From positions 6,523,501 to 6,587,500 of the forward strand of contig CM032798.1 in the NCBI GenBank assembly GCA_019155185.1: a stretch of 64,000 nt of DNA, read 5' to 3'. A program made the translations under genes and the position numbers. The notes beneath the pieces are model-generated. The model was not told the DNA's origin. It saw nothing but the letters and a program-made list of their open reading frames with translations, and searched no databases. Every line of letters begins with the position of its first letter. Positions within the stretch are counted from its first letter, which is position 1. This document shows, piece after piece, positions 26,348 through 38,700 of the stretch. This DNA comes from Beaufortia kweichowensis (lineage: Eukaryota > Chordata > Actinopteri > Cypriniformes > Gastromyzontidae).

Positions 26348-27004
26348 GTAAACAATGTTAGCATCATTTGTGGTGGATGCTAATATAGTTATTGTTACAA
26401 TTGGTGTTCTTGGTTTTAAAGGGCCTTAACACTTAAACAATGTTTACATGACAACTAAAAACAGGAAACCTTGATTTTGTTTTTACACAACAACAACATT
26501 TTGGAGGACTGAAAACAAGTAAAGTTTGAAAGCGACAGTGTTATCATCTCCAGGTAAACAGCAAAACCCCAAATTTGTGATGTCATGTGCATGCGTTTTA
26601 CGTGGTTTCGCGGCTCTGTATGAATGCAGATCATTTTGACAATGCTGCCATGGGCACGTGAAACTTTTTTTTAGAAACTCTTCACCACACAGTTGTCGTG
26701 TAAACGTAAAGAAACCAATTAGGCCATTTAGCCCATAGCATTACCACAATCACACTCAAGCTGTTGAACCCGGAGAACGCTCGGTCTAACACACAATATT
26801 AGGCTACATAACTGCACAGCAAGTACATCAAGCCTTTCAATAGTGTGAACACGCACATTATTATGAGTGTCCCAAGCCACCTGCATTCCCACAGTGCACT
26901 GCTGCAAGCTGTTCATTACACACAATCTTCCTTTCAACAGACACCAGAGGCCCAAAGCGCTGTCCCCAAGACTCCTATAAAAGAGAGGCTGGCACTGAAC
27001 CACT

Positions 27005-27025
27005 ACACACACACACACACACACA
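27005..27025. repeat. CA microsatellite
   Basis: A CA dinucleotide tract. It keeps overlapping frames open on both strands (26728-27246), which are therefore not called as genes. Confidence 0.85.
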
Positions 27026-27369
27026 TCACGAGTGCCAAGCAGACCGCTGCCGGGCACTTTCTGAGTAGTCCAGAGACATACACAGAGCACAAACATATTC
27101 TCTTTCTCTCCCACAAATTTTCTCACTTTTATTTCTCTCTCTCAGATGCACAGGCACCTTATAAATCAGGCAGTAAATTGTTCCACACTGCTAAAGCAAT
27201 CATAAGACAAGACCGGTTAATCGGAGACCACACTGCTTACTATTGAGTCTCTAGGGAACATGAACATGAATGAATAGTCATATGAATTACTTTAAAAATA
27301 ACCGTAAATAGTCCACACAAGTAAACACTGGGCGGCAACTGCACTATGATAGCCAATAAAAATTCTTTC

Positions 27370-27700
27370 ATGTTTACATATCAGAAGCGGGAAATGTACT
27401 CTCGCGCCCAAGTTCATCGGCCGTGCTAACGCAGGTGTTGCGTTACCAGTCGGTCCGGGCAGATAAAATAACTGTCCTTGGCAAGCAGCAGCCCGACTCG
27501 AAGCGAGTCATAGCAAAACACAGCTGCTGTTTGTTGCTCCAGTCTCCAGCTTTCCTTCTTTCCCCCATCACGCATTCAAAGCGGGAAGGCTCTCTTTTTG
27601 TTAGCCAATTAGTGGCCTCCGAGTCAAGGTTCTTTTATCTTTCAAAGTACATGCTGCGACAGAGAGACTGTGTAAAGAGTTCAGACATTATCTGAGGTCA
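27370..27700. promoter_or_regulatory. Candidate conserved enhancer block in cachd1 intron 1
   Basis: A GC-rich, CpG-containing, non-repetitive block with motif-like words AGATAAAATAACTG, GTTAGCCAATTAGTGG, TTTTATCTTTCAAAG and CATTTCCTGTTTC (GATA, homeodomain and ETS cores). No exon-like splice structure was seen. Function is inferred only. Confidence 0.3.
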
Positions 27701-28145
27701 TTTCCTGTTTCATCTTGGGTGGTGAGAGAGATTGGAGTAAATGACAAAAGAAGTTAAAAAAATAAAAACATGGTAACTAGGTTTTTAATGCAATACTGAA
27801 TATGGTAATTATTCATTACTATGGTATATAAAAACAGTAGTGCCACATAATATCATCACTTTAACAGTTTACAGGCCGATGAAATTGTGCAGTTTTAGTT
27901 TCATATGGGACCTCGGGTGTTAATAGTTTATCTTTATTTTAGTTTATCCTGTTAACTGTCACTGGCCCACAGGAGGTACACTTTTTTTATTTTTATTTCA
28001 CTATTACCTTAATATTTTATAGTTGACTTCTAATCATGACAAACTATATACTGATGAAAAGGGTAAGGCTCAAGAATAAGTATTTGACAAATTTGTAATT
28101 TGTATACATATTGTATACTCAATATGTGCAGTGACAGTTATCAGG

Positions 28146-28200
28146 TTAAAGAAATAGTTTAACCAAAAATCAAACTTCTCTCATCACTTACTCAGTTTCA
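28146..28200 (+). mobile_element. TTAA-type foldback MITE, one-ended fragment
   Basis: TTAAAGAAATAGTTTAACCA through CATCACTTACTC matches the left end of the foldback family (compare 32212 and 4080). The opposite arm was not found, so this is a truncated copy. Confidence 0.65.
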
Positions 28201-29644
28201 GTACAGTTCATTAGCCAAACACAAACAGGGTTGCTTTAAAAAACATTTCAGCTCGCTTGTCTTTCTAATGCCATTGGATGGTCATACTTTCATCATAAAA
28301 GCAATACATACAACTATAGCCATGTTAATAAATGTATTCCCAAGCAAAACGGTGGATTTGAAAAACAAGAAAAATATTAATATTTTAAACTTGTTTATTG
28401 ATAAACATCAGCTTAATTTAAGTTTTAATTTAAGTAAATAATTTAAGGTTGCGTACACACTTGTATCTTTTAAAAGAACATCAACTTGCTAGTGGCCCAA
28501 AGGTAGTTTGGGTTTGGGACACCTGGGGTAAGATTTAGCTGTAATGAGTTTGGGTTCAGTCCAGATATTTTTACTTATCCAAAGAGGGGAATACATTTCA
28601 ACAAGGTAATTTCCTTCATGCAGCATTCATGGAAGAATGATCAAACACAGAGAACTAACTGAAACACAGGTCCACCCCATCTTATGCCTCTCACGAGCAG
28701 AAGTTAATGTGCCCCAAGTAGCAAAATAAGGAATTCCCACCTACCCTCTTATCTCAGAGGTTATCAGATAAAGGCACACGGATGGGATGCAAACTACTGA
28801 GTTCCCAATTTACGAACCCTCTTTAATCTTAAATCAAGGAGTGACCTGCTGACCAAACACAGAGGCTTCTCTTGTCCCGTCTTCATACATCTTAAACCTA
28901 TCCACCTTCTATCTAAGCTCTTTCCTCTCTGACAGAGAAAGACTGTTCTGCTAAATGTTTTCCATATGCAGCAATTTTCCATGTATATGTTAAAGTTGCT
29001 TTCATGGAAAACAGTCCCTGGAACTAATAAAACAGGACCTGGTTAAATTCTCCATTTCAGAAACACAGAAGAGTTGAAGGAGTGCCATCCAGAGCGTCTG
29101 CTATACTGCTATACACAAGCAAAGTGGTTTTTGTGAATGGCTTTGAATGAAGACAGTGAAGCAGATGCTTTCACACAGAGTTCAGGATTAATGAAGTGGA
29201 GTCACTTATTCGTTCGTTCATTCACAATGAATGAGTCTGGTTGCATAGATACTGTCCTCAGTATGTCACTCAGCATTTTAAGGTTCTAGTCCTGCCATGC
29301 TGAAAAATTCCTGCCTGAAGACATTTCCAGTAAAACTAGCTCCGGCTTACATAATACATGCATCTCTGGTATCTCAGGAAGTTCTGAAATTCAAAATGCA
29401 TGTAACTAACAACAGTGCAAAGAAAGCAAACAATTTAAAGGTGCATCGAAGTGCTGTGTAATGTGTAGCTTTGTTTCATTTGTTTAATTTCCACTAAACA
29501 GGAAACATACTGAGTGGCTCCTGCCCTTTAACAAACACCTAATAGCATTAAGTTTATCTCGGTCACAGCCTGCAATTTAATAAGAATATCTAGTGATGTC
29601 ACAAAAATCCACATTGGCGGAAGTAAAAGACTGTAACTTTTGAA

Positions 29645-29647
<3 letters not shown>

Positions 29648-29696
<49 letters not shown>

Positions 29697-29771
29697 TATA
29701 TTATATATATTATATTATATTATATTATATTATTAGAATATTAGATATTATATTATATTATATTATATTAT
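29648..29771. repeat. AT-only tract: TA microsatellite grading into TATTA repeats
   Basis: About 124 bp composed almost entirely of A and T. It begins as a pure TA run and continues as TTATA/TATTA units. The tract is self-complementary and likely length-variable; assembly across it may be imperfect. Confidence 0.9.
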
Positions 29772-30899
29772 CTTACAAAACAACAGTGTTTGTTTCAAAC
29801 AGATTTCAAAGTACAAGTTATAGTCTCAGTATAAACTACAAAACTGTAAATTTGTGAAAACTGTGACATTATGCACATGCATATGTTTTTTTTTACAAAC
29901 TGACATCACCAACTACTGGCCTGTAGTTGACAAAGAAAAACACAAAGAAAACCTTTCATCCTTAAAGCCAAAAACCTTACATTTTGATTTCACAGGGACT
30001 ATAAAGTAGCGATACAAGCTTTATTAAAGAGAAGAATATGCAAGCTCCAACACTTAGGATTTATATAAAGTGTTCGATGCCACTGCACTTTAGTCGGTTT
30101 TGTTTTTTATAATTTGAACAACAAAACATTTCATTATAACATTTAGACTGGATCCAAACCACATCCACATTTCATTTGAAATTATTAATACATGCCAAGT
30201 AAATTATGATTCATTTTTTTCATTGAATCATTACACCTTTAAATTGCTTGCATGGAATAATAGATTAAATATGACTATGTGTTAATTCACAGACTATGTG
30301 GTCATAAACCTGATCCCTAAATGACATCAAGCTCTTCAATCCAATCAGTTTCTGTTACTCATTTTAGACAATTACCAAAGACAAAACCACAAGACAGCCT
30401 GGAGGATGGTTCGATCCATCAGAGAGGGGGTTGTCAGTTTGACAAAAGAAAAATGGAAAAACAGTCTGGTCCGAACGCAGTAAGGGCTCTTCGTGGTGAA
30501 TGTGGGGCCCGGCTAAGTTAGAGAAGAGGGGGAGGGACATCACAGTCCTAAAAACCAAAGCCGAGGAGGGAATGAGCACCAAACCAACCCGCATAGTCAT
30601 CCAACAAACACCAACACAGACACACTTCTAAAGAGCGCTGTAGGGCATCTAGTCTCTCGTTCCCATCCCCCTTGGGACAGGGTAGGGTGTGTGAAGACCT
30701 CCCCATTGAAGACCCCGTGATAAGGCCCTGTGTCCCATCCCAGGTCGACCCTGCAGGAACGTACTGAAAGACCCTTTTGAGTGCGGCACAAAGGCCAGTT
30801 CCCATGAAGCTTCTATTCTTTTTACGTGTGTGTGAGAGCAAGAGCCCAAACTGATTAAATAAGGCCGGTTAATTACAGCTCCTGGTTAATAAAAGGCAC

Positions 30900-31270
30900 T
30901 ACAGAAAGCAGGCTCTTCTCCAAGCGAAAGGGTGGGGGAGATTGTGAATGAAAGACCTCCTCTCAAAAGCTTCTATGCGGCAGACTTTCTAACTAGGTCG
31001 TTCAATAACAAGCGCATCGTAGCCGTGCAATGAGAAGGCCACTCGGCGGAGTTTCACGTGAATTAAAAAATACGGCACAATGGCTTTGCCGAGGTTTACT
31101 TTACCATGGCGATACACAGCGAGAGGACCATCCGGGTGGCCTTGTTGCTCTCAGAAAGCCCAATCAAAGCGTACAAATGTTGTGCAGCGGTAGACGGCGA
31201 GGAACGTTCCCTTTGGATTGTTAACTCAAGTCTGGTTTCCCAACGGGGAGGGGTTTCACAGCATATGAAA
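30900..31270. promoter_or_regulatory. Candidate conserved block in cachd1 intron 1
   Basis: GC-richer, non-repetitive sequence with several CpGs and short overlapping frames on both strands. No frame is long or similar to a known protein. It may be a conserved regulatory segment; weak support. Confidence 0.22.
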
Positions 31271-32211
31271 ATCCAAGGGAGAGGACAAAAGAATGATGAC
31301 AATAGAATGAAATATAATGCAGAAAATATATGAGAAGAAAAGTGTATAGAGAAACCAAAAGAAGCAACTATTCTTCTGTCTTAGACCATAATTAAAATCA
31401 AAGAGCTGGACGGAAAATGAGAACGCGTATTGCTTTCTCAATACACGAAACTCACTGACTGTGAGGTAATTGTTGTTAGTTGAACAATAATGTTGTGCAA
31501 ACCGCTTAAGACACTTAAGAAACTGGCATTATTAGATTATACATTTTACAAAGACATTTAGTACAAAGTACAAAGACTTGATTTAACACTGGGCCAAAAC
31601 ACACACACGCCACACATGTGTTTTGTGTTTGGTGAACTTAATTCTACTGCATTCAACAGCTATGAAACAGTCCTACAAAATCCGCTATTGTTTTCTGTCA
31701 AACGTCTGAAGTACATCACTGGCAAATGTTACATCTTCAACTTGCATCCAGTACTAAAGCAACAGGGTCATTTTCAATGCAACAGGGCTATTTTTCAAAT
31801 CCCATCAATTATCATAAGATCAATGAAGGATTATACTTCCGAAAGCTTACAGAATACAGCTGAAAACATTTAACATAAAACATACAACAATACGCAATAA
31901 CATTTCATCACCAGCAATTACTGGAGAATGTTGTACAGTTGTGTAAACTATGAAAAGAAGCTTTAACTAGCAAAGAGAAATCAGAAAATGCAGCTAATTT
32001 ATGTTCCTTATGTTACTTTTTTGACCATGGTGTTTATTTTTTTATGAGATAGCAGATTTGTATAAGTTCATCTAATGTGAATTATATAAAATAAATGTAC
32101 AATTGTTGAAGACCCACCCCTAAACTTAACATCACTAGGGTGAAGCAGATCATATTAAACATACAAATAAGAGCATTGGAGTTTATATGAAATATCAACC
32201 TTGTAAAATTA

Positions 32212-32492
32212 TTAAAAGAATAGTTGACCTAAAAAAAATCTGTCATCATTTATTCACCCTCATGTCATTCCAAACCTGTAGGACTTTTTTTGTGAAACAC
32301 AAAGGAAGATTTTTTGACTTTGTCTTGTCAAATGTTTTATGTCCTTACAATGTAGGTCAATAGGAGCCAATGTTGTTTGGTTACCAACATTCTTAAAAAT
32401 ATCTTCTTTTGTGTTAAACAGAAGAAAAAATACAGGTGTGGAGTTCGAGTAAATAATAAAAGAATTCATTTTGTGGTGAACTATCCCTTTAA
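32212..32492. mobile_element. TTAA-flanked foldback MITE, most complete copy
   Basis: It begins TTAAAAGAATAGTTGACC and ends GGTGAACTATCCCTTTAA, with TTAA at both edges. Internal arms (ATTCACCCTCATGTCATTCC / TGTTTGGTTACCAACATTCT) are the hallmark words of this cyprinid family. A 122-residue minus frame overlapping it is a repeat artefact. TTAA at both ends fits a TTAA-targeting transposon family (piggyBac- or Kolobok-like mobilisation is possible). Confidence 0.88.
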
Positions 32493-34102
32493 CATCACCA
32501 CAGAAACTTTCATAAAGGTGTACATGCTGAAACAACTTCAGAGAAAAATGATTTAGTACTTTCTTGCAAGGGAACATCAAGTCATCATCATAATTTTCAC
32601 CTGATTTCAAAGAAAGCCAATTATACACAATCTAGGAAACTTAAAGGCAGATCACGGCTCTGAAGGAACAGGACCAGCGGCTGTTTTCACAGAGTAATTT
32701 GTTAAGAAGGGAGTAGTTCCTAAAGGTCACAGTTACAACAGAATGGACAATCAACACAAAAATACACCAGAGCTAATTACGCATATGTAAAAAATACACT
32801 GTCCCTATCAGAAAAATTCTGTTACACATTAAATTATAAGATCTTGTATATTAAACAGCAGATGTGCGAGTAGTACAGAAGTAAAGAACTGGGTGGGACA
32901 TCTGGGTGTACTTCTTTGGAGGGGCCGAAATGACCGTGAGTTAATGGATGGACTGGATGGGTCATTTGCGATGGTTGTCTCAATGGGCTATTTCATCAAA
33001 GATCACCTCACCCAGAGACTGTGAATGGTTTATCAAACCTTTGATCCAGAAAAGACCACATACTAAATCACAAGACTCTGTGGAGGGACAATCACGAAAA
33101 TCTAACATTTTGTGCGGATTCAATGATTAAGGTAAATACATTAGTCCTTCAGATTTACGTTTTGGGTGTATGTGAAAAAACGGCAGATTTTATATGACCA
33201 CTGCCCAACATTTCACCACAATCATGTGTCACAATGACATCCAGCGAATAAATATTTGATACTGATGTAGTTAACTTTCATGTGAGGATAGCGAAAATAA
33301 GCTGATGTAAAAAGTGCCAGAGCGCTAACCGATGGTGCATAATCAACCCAGTATCCATTACTTTTTACACATGTTGTTCAGGAATTAGTATCATTATTCA
33401 ATTAGGAGGCCTCGGCTCAAATAGCCCCTCACTTAAACCACAGCCATCAGCTTGATGGAGAAACAGAGCCAGCTCAGTGAAGTCTAAAGGCTAATATCTC
33501 AAATAAAAAAGTAAATATACCCAAGCTAAAACTTTATTTACAGTACTCAGGGCTGATGATTTTTTAACAGATGGCACTAAGCACTTTAGCGAGCAATGCT
33601 GCTTAAAAAAGTGCTTGGTGAACTGCTTGATTAAATGAGACAGAATTACAGCAACTCAAAAAAATATTGGTTTCTTTAATTGTGGGGATTCATAAAATCA
33701 TGAACGGGAAATGCTTACGCATAGTATTTGTTTTTAAATAAAATAAAATTTTGCTCCCCATGAACAAAAACACATCAGCTTTAACAAACACTGGGTGGGT
33801 CGAATACAAACCACTAATGACTTGACTCAAAGCTGGGATGCAGGTGTAAAACGGTTCGCCGACACATGAGGTCAGACATGTTTTTATGGGCACAGGGATA
33901 TTTAAACTGGAAGCAAATAGTCAAGTTTTTGCGGGAAATAATCATAAATAAATACACAGCTCAATTGAAGGGAAGGAAAATTGATCTCATCAACAGACGT
34001 TTAGTGGATGTTGCCAGTTAACAAATGTGGATATATGAGTAACTCATTCATTTGATTTACAACCAATTATAAGTCCAAAGGTAGCAGAGAGGGGGAGAGA
34101 AA

Positions 34103-34142
<40 letters not shown>
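34103..34142. repeat. TG/GA microsatellite
   Basis: A short TG tract followed by a run of about 14 GA units, about 1 kb downstream (transcript sense) of cachd1 exon 1. Confidence 0.88.
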
Positions 34143-34147
<5 letters not shown>

Positions 34148-35149
34148 TTATTAACATCTAAGTGTGACGAAGAAAGGAGGAGCTAGGAGAGCAGTTTTGT
34201 GTGCCACAGATGAAAGGCCATTTGGGTTTGGCCCCCTACTGACCACCTCTGTGCGCGCTCCCACTGAAGTGCGCGCTTTTCCATCAACATATTACACAGC
34301 AAAATCAGCCATTTGTTGCGACGACACTTTAAACGTATTCCCTGTTTCATAAAAATCATTCAGTTTAGAGCTTTAACATTTATTTATGGCCCATTCACTG
34401 TAAAATTTGTGTGAATTCACTCACAGTGCTGTGTACGTAATGTGCATAATAGTGCGCCATGTAATTATTTTAATGACCTGTCTTCTATGCATGGTCGGAA
34501 ATGTATATGATTTATTTGAATCAACAACGAGACATGTTAACAACAGCTACAAATATAAAAGAAATATGGTATATAGTATATGCATTTACGTTATCTAACA
34601 GAATATTCATACCTCTTACCTATTAACAAGTAAACAGCATATTTAGGAAATGAAGATGTGATCACACACTAACTGAATGAACTGAAGGAGTATTGCAGAT
34701 GTTTTAAAAAGACAAATTAACTAAGAGGAAGTCAAATTTAGGGATCTTTCAAATCTGAAATCTTTACAAAGACTGCATTCATACAAGCATTTAAATGCAT
34801 GGATAGTGGCGTGCAAACACCAATAACCTATAATTGTAAAGACTGTCATTATGTCAACAATGTTTTTAACGTCTTAAAAACTTTTAAAGCAGCAAACGTA
34901 ATATTTTATATTACAATTTAAAACAATAGTCATGCGAATTAGAAACGTAATTGTACAAATACACGATACCTCATGGCTTGCACTGCAACAGACCTCCCAA
35001 AACAACATGCACTTTATTTCACACCTCCAAAGTTATTTAAACCCAATGAATCAGTACAACACACAACAACTCACAATCTTAAACACTATCCATAACAAGA
35101 CTGCATAAAAAACACAAAACTGAAGTTTTGAAAAGGTGCGTTTTGTTAC

Positions 35150-35398
35150 CTGCATGGTGAGAACACCCAGCTCCTGTGTGGACAGCTTTTTCATCTGCAC
35201 TGCCAAAACTTGAGCCTCCTCCAAGATAGAAAACTCACTATCTGCTCCACAAAATCCACCACAAAGAAATACGAACAGCGCGAGCAGGATCCACTTTGAA
35301 ACCTTCAAGTTATTCCAGTACGATCGGTAGTGTCTGTTCCACGCCGCGATAGAGGATCGAGGTGAAACCAGCGATCCCGTCCGCGCACGGCTCGCCAT
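35150..35398 (-). CDS. cachd1: CACHD1 exon 1: start codon, signal region, mature N terminus
   Basis: This exon encodes 83 residues beginning MASRARTG. A basic/polar stretch of about 35 residues precedes a hydrophobic core (WILLALFVFLCGGFCG, residues about 36-51), consistent with a secretion signal with an unusually long n-region. The mature part, starting near ADSEFSILEEAQ, aligns with the vertebrate CACHD1 N terminus (FSIL-EAQVLA-QM). The exon ends after TMQ in phase 0 at a GTAAC donor. I chose the ATG at 35398 because it has A at -3 and G at +4 and is next to the expected short leader. The frame stays open upstream to another ATG at 35515, which would add 39 residues, so the start is likely but not certain. 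Confidence 0.92.
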
Positions 35399-35700
35399 TA
35401 TGGCTCGATGCGCTCCTGCACGGGAATACCGAAAAACTTCACCGATTACTTCCGAACTTTCCCTTCTCACTTCTTTAACTTTCCGAAATCCTTCGCGTTT
35501 AGTAAGTTGCAACAAGGCATAGTTTTAAAAGCTCAATCGCTGGTTAGGAGGGCAACATTAGTTTCTTTGGCTGTTGGCGCTCGGTAAAGTGTGTGTGTAT
35601 GTGAGCAGGAGCATCACAATAGGAGTGAAAAGCAGGAGGCGCGCCATCCAAGTACCGTCATGGATTCGCCAGAGCAGCTGGATTGGGATTCACTTCTCGT
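35399..35700 (-). promoter_or_regulatory. cachd1: cachd1 5' leader and probable promoter region
   Basis: Sequence directly upstream of the CACHD1 start codon is enriched in CpG relative to its surroundings, and exon 1 itself is also CpG-rich, as expected of a CpG-island-like vertebrate promoter. No TATA box is obvious at a defined distance. The transcription start site cannot be placed from sequence. The frame upstream of the ATG stays open to 35515. Confidence 0.5.
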
Positions 35701-38700
35701 GGTTTGCGAACTTCCTTGCCGTTTACGTTTTTACTTCCTGAGGACACACAGCTGTCTTGAAATTTTTATGATCAAATCACCAGTTTTCATTGATTAATTG
35801 TTTTAATTTTTACCTTAAAAGTTTTTTCTCTGATGTTCCTCGTACTCATTTAAAACTCATTTCAGCTGTTTTACTGGAAAGTATACATATATTATATATA
35901 CATGTTTCTGTGTGCTAATATTTATATAAGGTTTGAGTAATTTTGATCCAAACAAGAACACATAGTTAAAAACAAGCAAAGTACAAAGGAGTTTAATCTA
36001 ACAACTTTGATATTTTGTTTATAATAATCAGTTCTCATTAAGTCCTGACAAATCAATCTGACATTTTAATGAAACATATTTCAATCAACTTTTGAGATGC
36101 AGCCTAAAATTCTGAAATGTAGCATTTTTAAATTTGAAAAGATAATTACATTTTACAATGATAGAAACAATTACAAAGATCAACACATTATGTGGGCAAA
36201 AAATATAAAAATCTGCCCAGTGGAGTACACCTATCATGCAAGTTACTAACCACTGAGCATTTGACCACTAGACAAAATCCAGTGCTTCAGTCTAAGCAGG
36301 CCAGGAACAGCACAGAGTGTGTGATTTGTGGGTCCGTTGCTGAGATGTATGCATATGCCAACTTTAAAAAAGCAAAAAGTAGAATATAGCAAATATGTCA
36401 TCTAATTTGTATGGAAAAGCAGCCTATATTGAGAATGGGTGAGGTATGTTTCAAGAGAGAACGCATGGTTTCTTGCATTCATTGTAAAATAAAATGTGTC
36501 AGTTGTCAGTTAAAGCTAAGATGCATAATAGTGTGGTCTGACCTGTGGTTAAGAGTTGTATAAAGCAGACCACAGCCATTTTGGGCATATGAAGATATGG
36601 TGGTTTTGCTATGGTAATAAATGCTATGGTGGTTTTAAAATGGTAATATTGGTTATATTAGTTGAAATGTAGCCTTGTCATGTATTTAATCATCATAGCT
36701 GGACAACATTCTTGTTTATCTCACAGTCATGCCACATTAGTGTTATGTCCAAAACTCTTATGGAAAAGAATATATGTGTCACATTATCTGAAGTCTTTCA
36801 TGAGGGATAGTTTGATGTCAAAAGAATGAAAGATTTATGAATGTATGCTTTGTTTTTAAAGAGATTTTTTAGTTATTAGTTACCTAAAGTTATCCATTAT
36901 TTTCCATTTTTTGGGAGTGTGTGTGTATATGAACGAAAAAAGAGAGAAAGGTGGGGGTATAATTAATTGGGTGTTAATACATTTTTTACAGCTTTGCTTT
37001 TGACTGATTTGAAAAACTTGGAACATTAAGTTGGAATTTAAGGAATAGATCAAATTTCAACCTCAGCCAGCTGTGTGGGGGCATTTTCCAGTCTTTTTCC
37101 ACATGTGGCCTATATAATTCTATACTTCTGCAATTTTTGTGTGCAAGTTTAATTTCAGATGCCACTTTTCTGGTGCTCAGAGGAAATGCGTGGTAATACC
37201 CGATGTTTATAGTGAGCAGCAATGTCTTGAGAAGGTCAACACACCTCACAGACAAGAAAATCTAAATCAAGATTCAAACAAATAAAAAATTCTAATAAAT
37301 TGTTATTTTGTTTCTATTTCTGAACAAAGCGACCGCTGCATAATTGGTATCATGTGCTAAATTTCCTCCCATTCACTTAGTGTCTTACATGAATTGCCCT
37401 TAATAACCCCTTAACTGTGATCTACAAAGTCCTTCAGATGAGTCAAATTAAAAGCTGTCTTCTTTAATCTTGACAATTATGTGTCTAAATATAAGTTTTC
37501 CCCAATGAGAGTAACAAGCCTTCATTGAGTAAATTAGCTAAAGTGCCTCATTGAGTTAATGAATAACATCAGCTGAGATGTGTATAATGTGCTTCTGAGA
37601 ATATTCATACTGGCCAGATGTGGAATTTGATTTATTCTGAATTATATTTCCCACTTCAAGAGCTGTTAGGGGGTTATATTCATTTGGACAGTGTCATACT
37701 TGTCCTCTGTCTTTTCTGTCTTATCCCTGTTGAAAGTACTGGAGTCCATTTCCTAGCAGATCGTACAGTAAGCGAAAGCTTTTAATAATTGTCTCATTGT
37801 TGTAATAATCTCATTGTTGGGTAAAACAATTGTGATATTAACAAGATACCATTTGTGATTTTTGTTTTGTTTGGTTTCCATCATCTCTGAAACTCCTATG
37901 AGACATCATTACATTTATTCTTTCTCAGGGTATTTTCTCCGTATTTAAATGACAGCTATGTGGTTGGTAAATTTAATCCTCTGGGATGCTGCATCACTGC
38001 CTGCATCACCAGAAAGAAGCTGGATGGAAGATGAAGAGAAGAAAGGGGAGGAGGGAGTGAGGGTGCGGAGTGCAGCACCGCTTGATCCACAGCCAGAGGA
38101 GATGAAAGGGGCATCACCACAGCCCGCAGTTTCAGCTCCTGCTGCAGCAGATGCCTGCAGAGCACAAGAACCGCTGTTGATGAGCTACACACTTCGCATT
38201 TGGACTGTCTCATATGAAAATTTCATCGCCATATGCAACACGGCAGATAGTAATGCAACAGCATTTGGATATGTTGGAAATCAGAAATATATTTACATGC
38301 CTCCTATGTTGGAGCTGGTTTGAATGTCTGATCATTTTGCCAAGCCCATACCCATGTGCACACCAGGCCGAGCTGTATTAGTATGTGGCCAGAGGAAAGC
38401 CGCAGAACGTGCTCAAGCACTGTATTTTTCTAGCCCCATTAAACAGCGGGAGAGATTCCAGTCTCATTAGCAGTAACACAGAGCTGCGGCGTAGTGGTCA
38501 GAATTTTGAAGCTGAAAATGTAGGATCTTCACACGTGTCTGCACTTATCCATGTTTGTTTTGCATCGAAACACGGATGAGTTTGCATTTACAGTGAATAC
38601 CTTAGACAGACACTTATATTTAAAACAACTTACAGTGCATTCAATGTATATTTGACTCATTATTGGAATTTACATAATTCTAATAAGTCGTCAGTTTCAC

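Larger units (their letters stand above)
15145..35149 (-). other. cachd1: cachd1 intron 1 (about 20 kb)
   Basis: This large first intron has no recognisable exon of another gene. It contains two hAT-like MITEs, further MITE copies at 20956-21205, 22430-22615, 28146-28200 and 32212-32492, AT, CA and GA microsatellites, an octamer-motif cluster, and several GC-richer blocks (for example 17570-18050, 27370-27700, 30900-31270). Long first introns of developmental genes commonly hold enhancers, which makes those blocks worth aligning across species. Confidence 0.85.
1..35398 (-). other. cachd1: cachd1 locus, 5' part (exons 1-5, cut at left edge)
   Basis: Five coding exons on the minus strand join in phase: 35398-35150, 15144-15082, 11456-11308, 4909-4803 and 1208-1082. 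All internal ends carry GT donors and AG acceptors. The conceptual product matches, almost residue for residue after the signal region, the N-terminal part of vertebrate CACHD1 as I remember it. CACHD1 is a type I membrane protein related to voltage-gated calcium channel alpha2delta subunits, with a VWA N-terminal region, a VWA domain and Cache domains. Only the N-terminal ectodomain up to just before the VWA domain is present here; the remaining exons lie left of position 1. Introns are about 20.0, 3.6, 6.4 and 3.6 kb. UTR limits cannot be set from sequence alone. Confidence 0.95.

Noticed and set aside
26728..27246. Overlapping 132- and 133-codon frames on opposite strands
   Set aside because: They are held open by a CA microsatellite and overlap each other; no domain and no splice context.
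30548..30849. Three overlapping minus-strand frames in cachd1 intron 1
   Set aside because: All three frames are open simultaneously, typical of stop-poor GC-richer DNA rather than a gene; no protein resemblance.
32260..32628. 122-codon minus-strand frame
   Set aside because: Its downstream half lies within the TTAA foldback MITE; such frames recur in repeat copies and are not genes.
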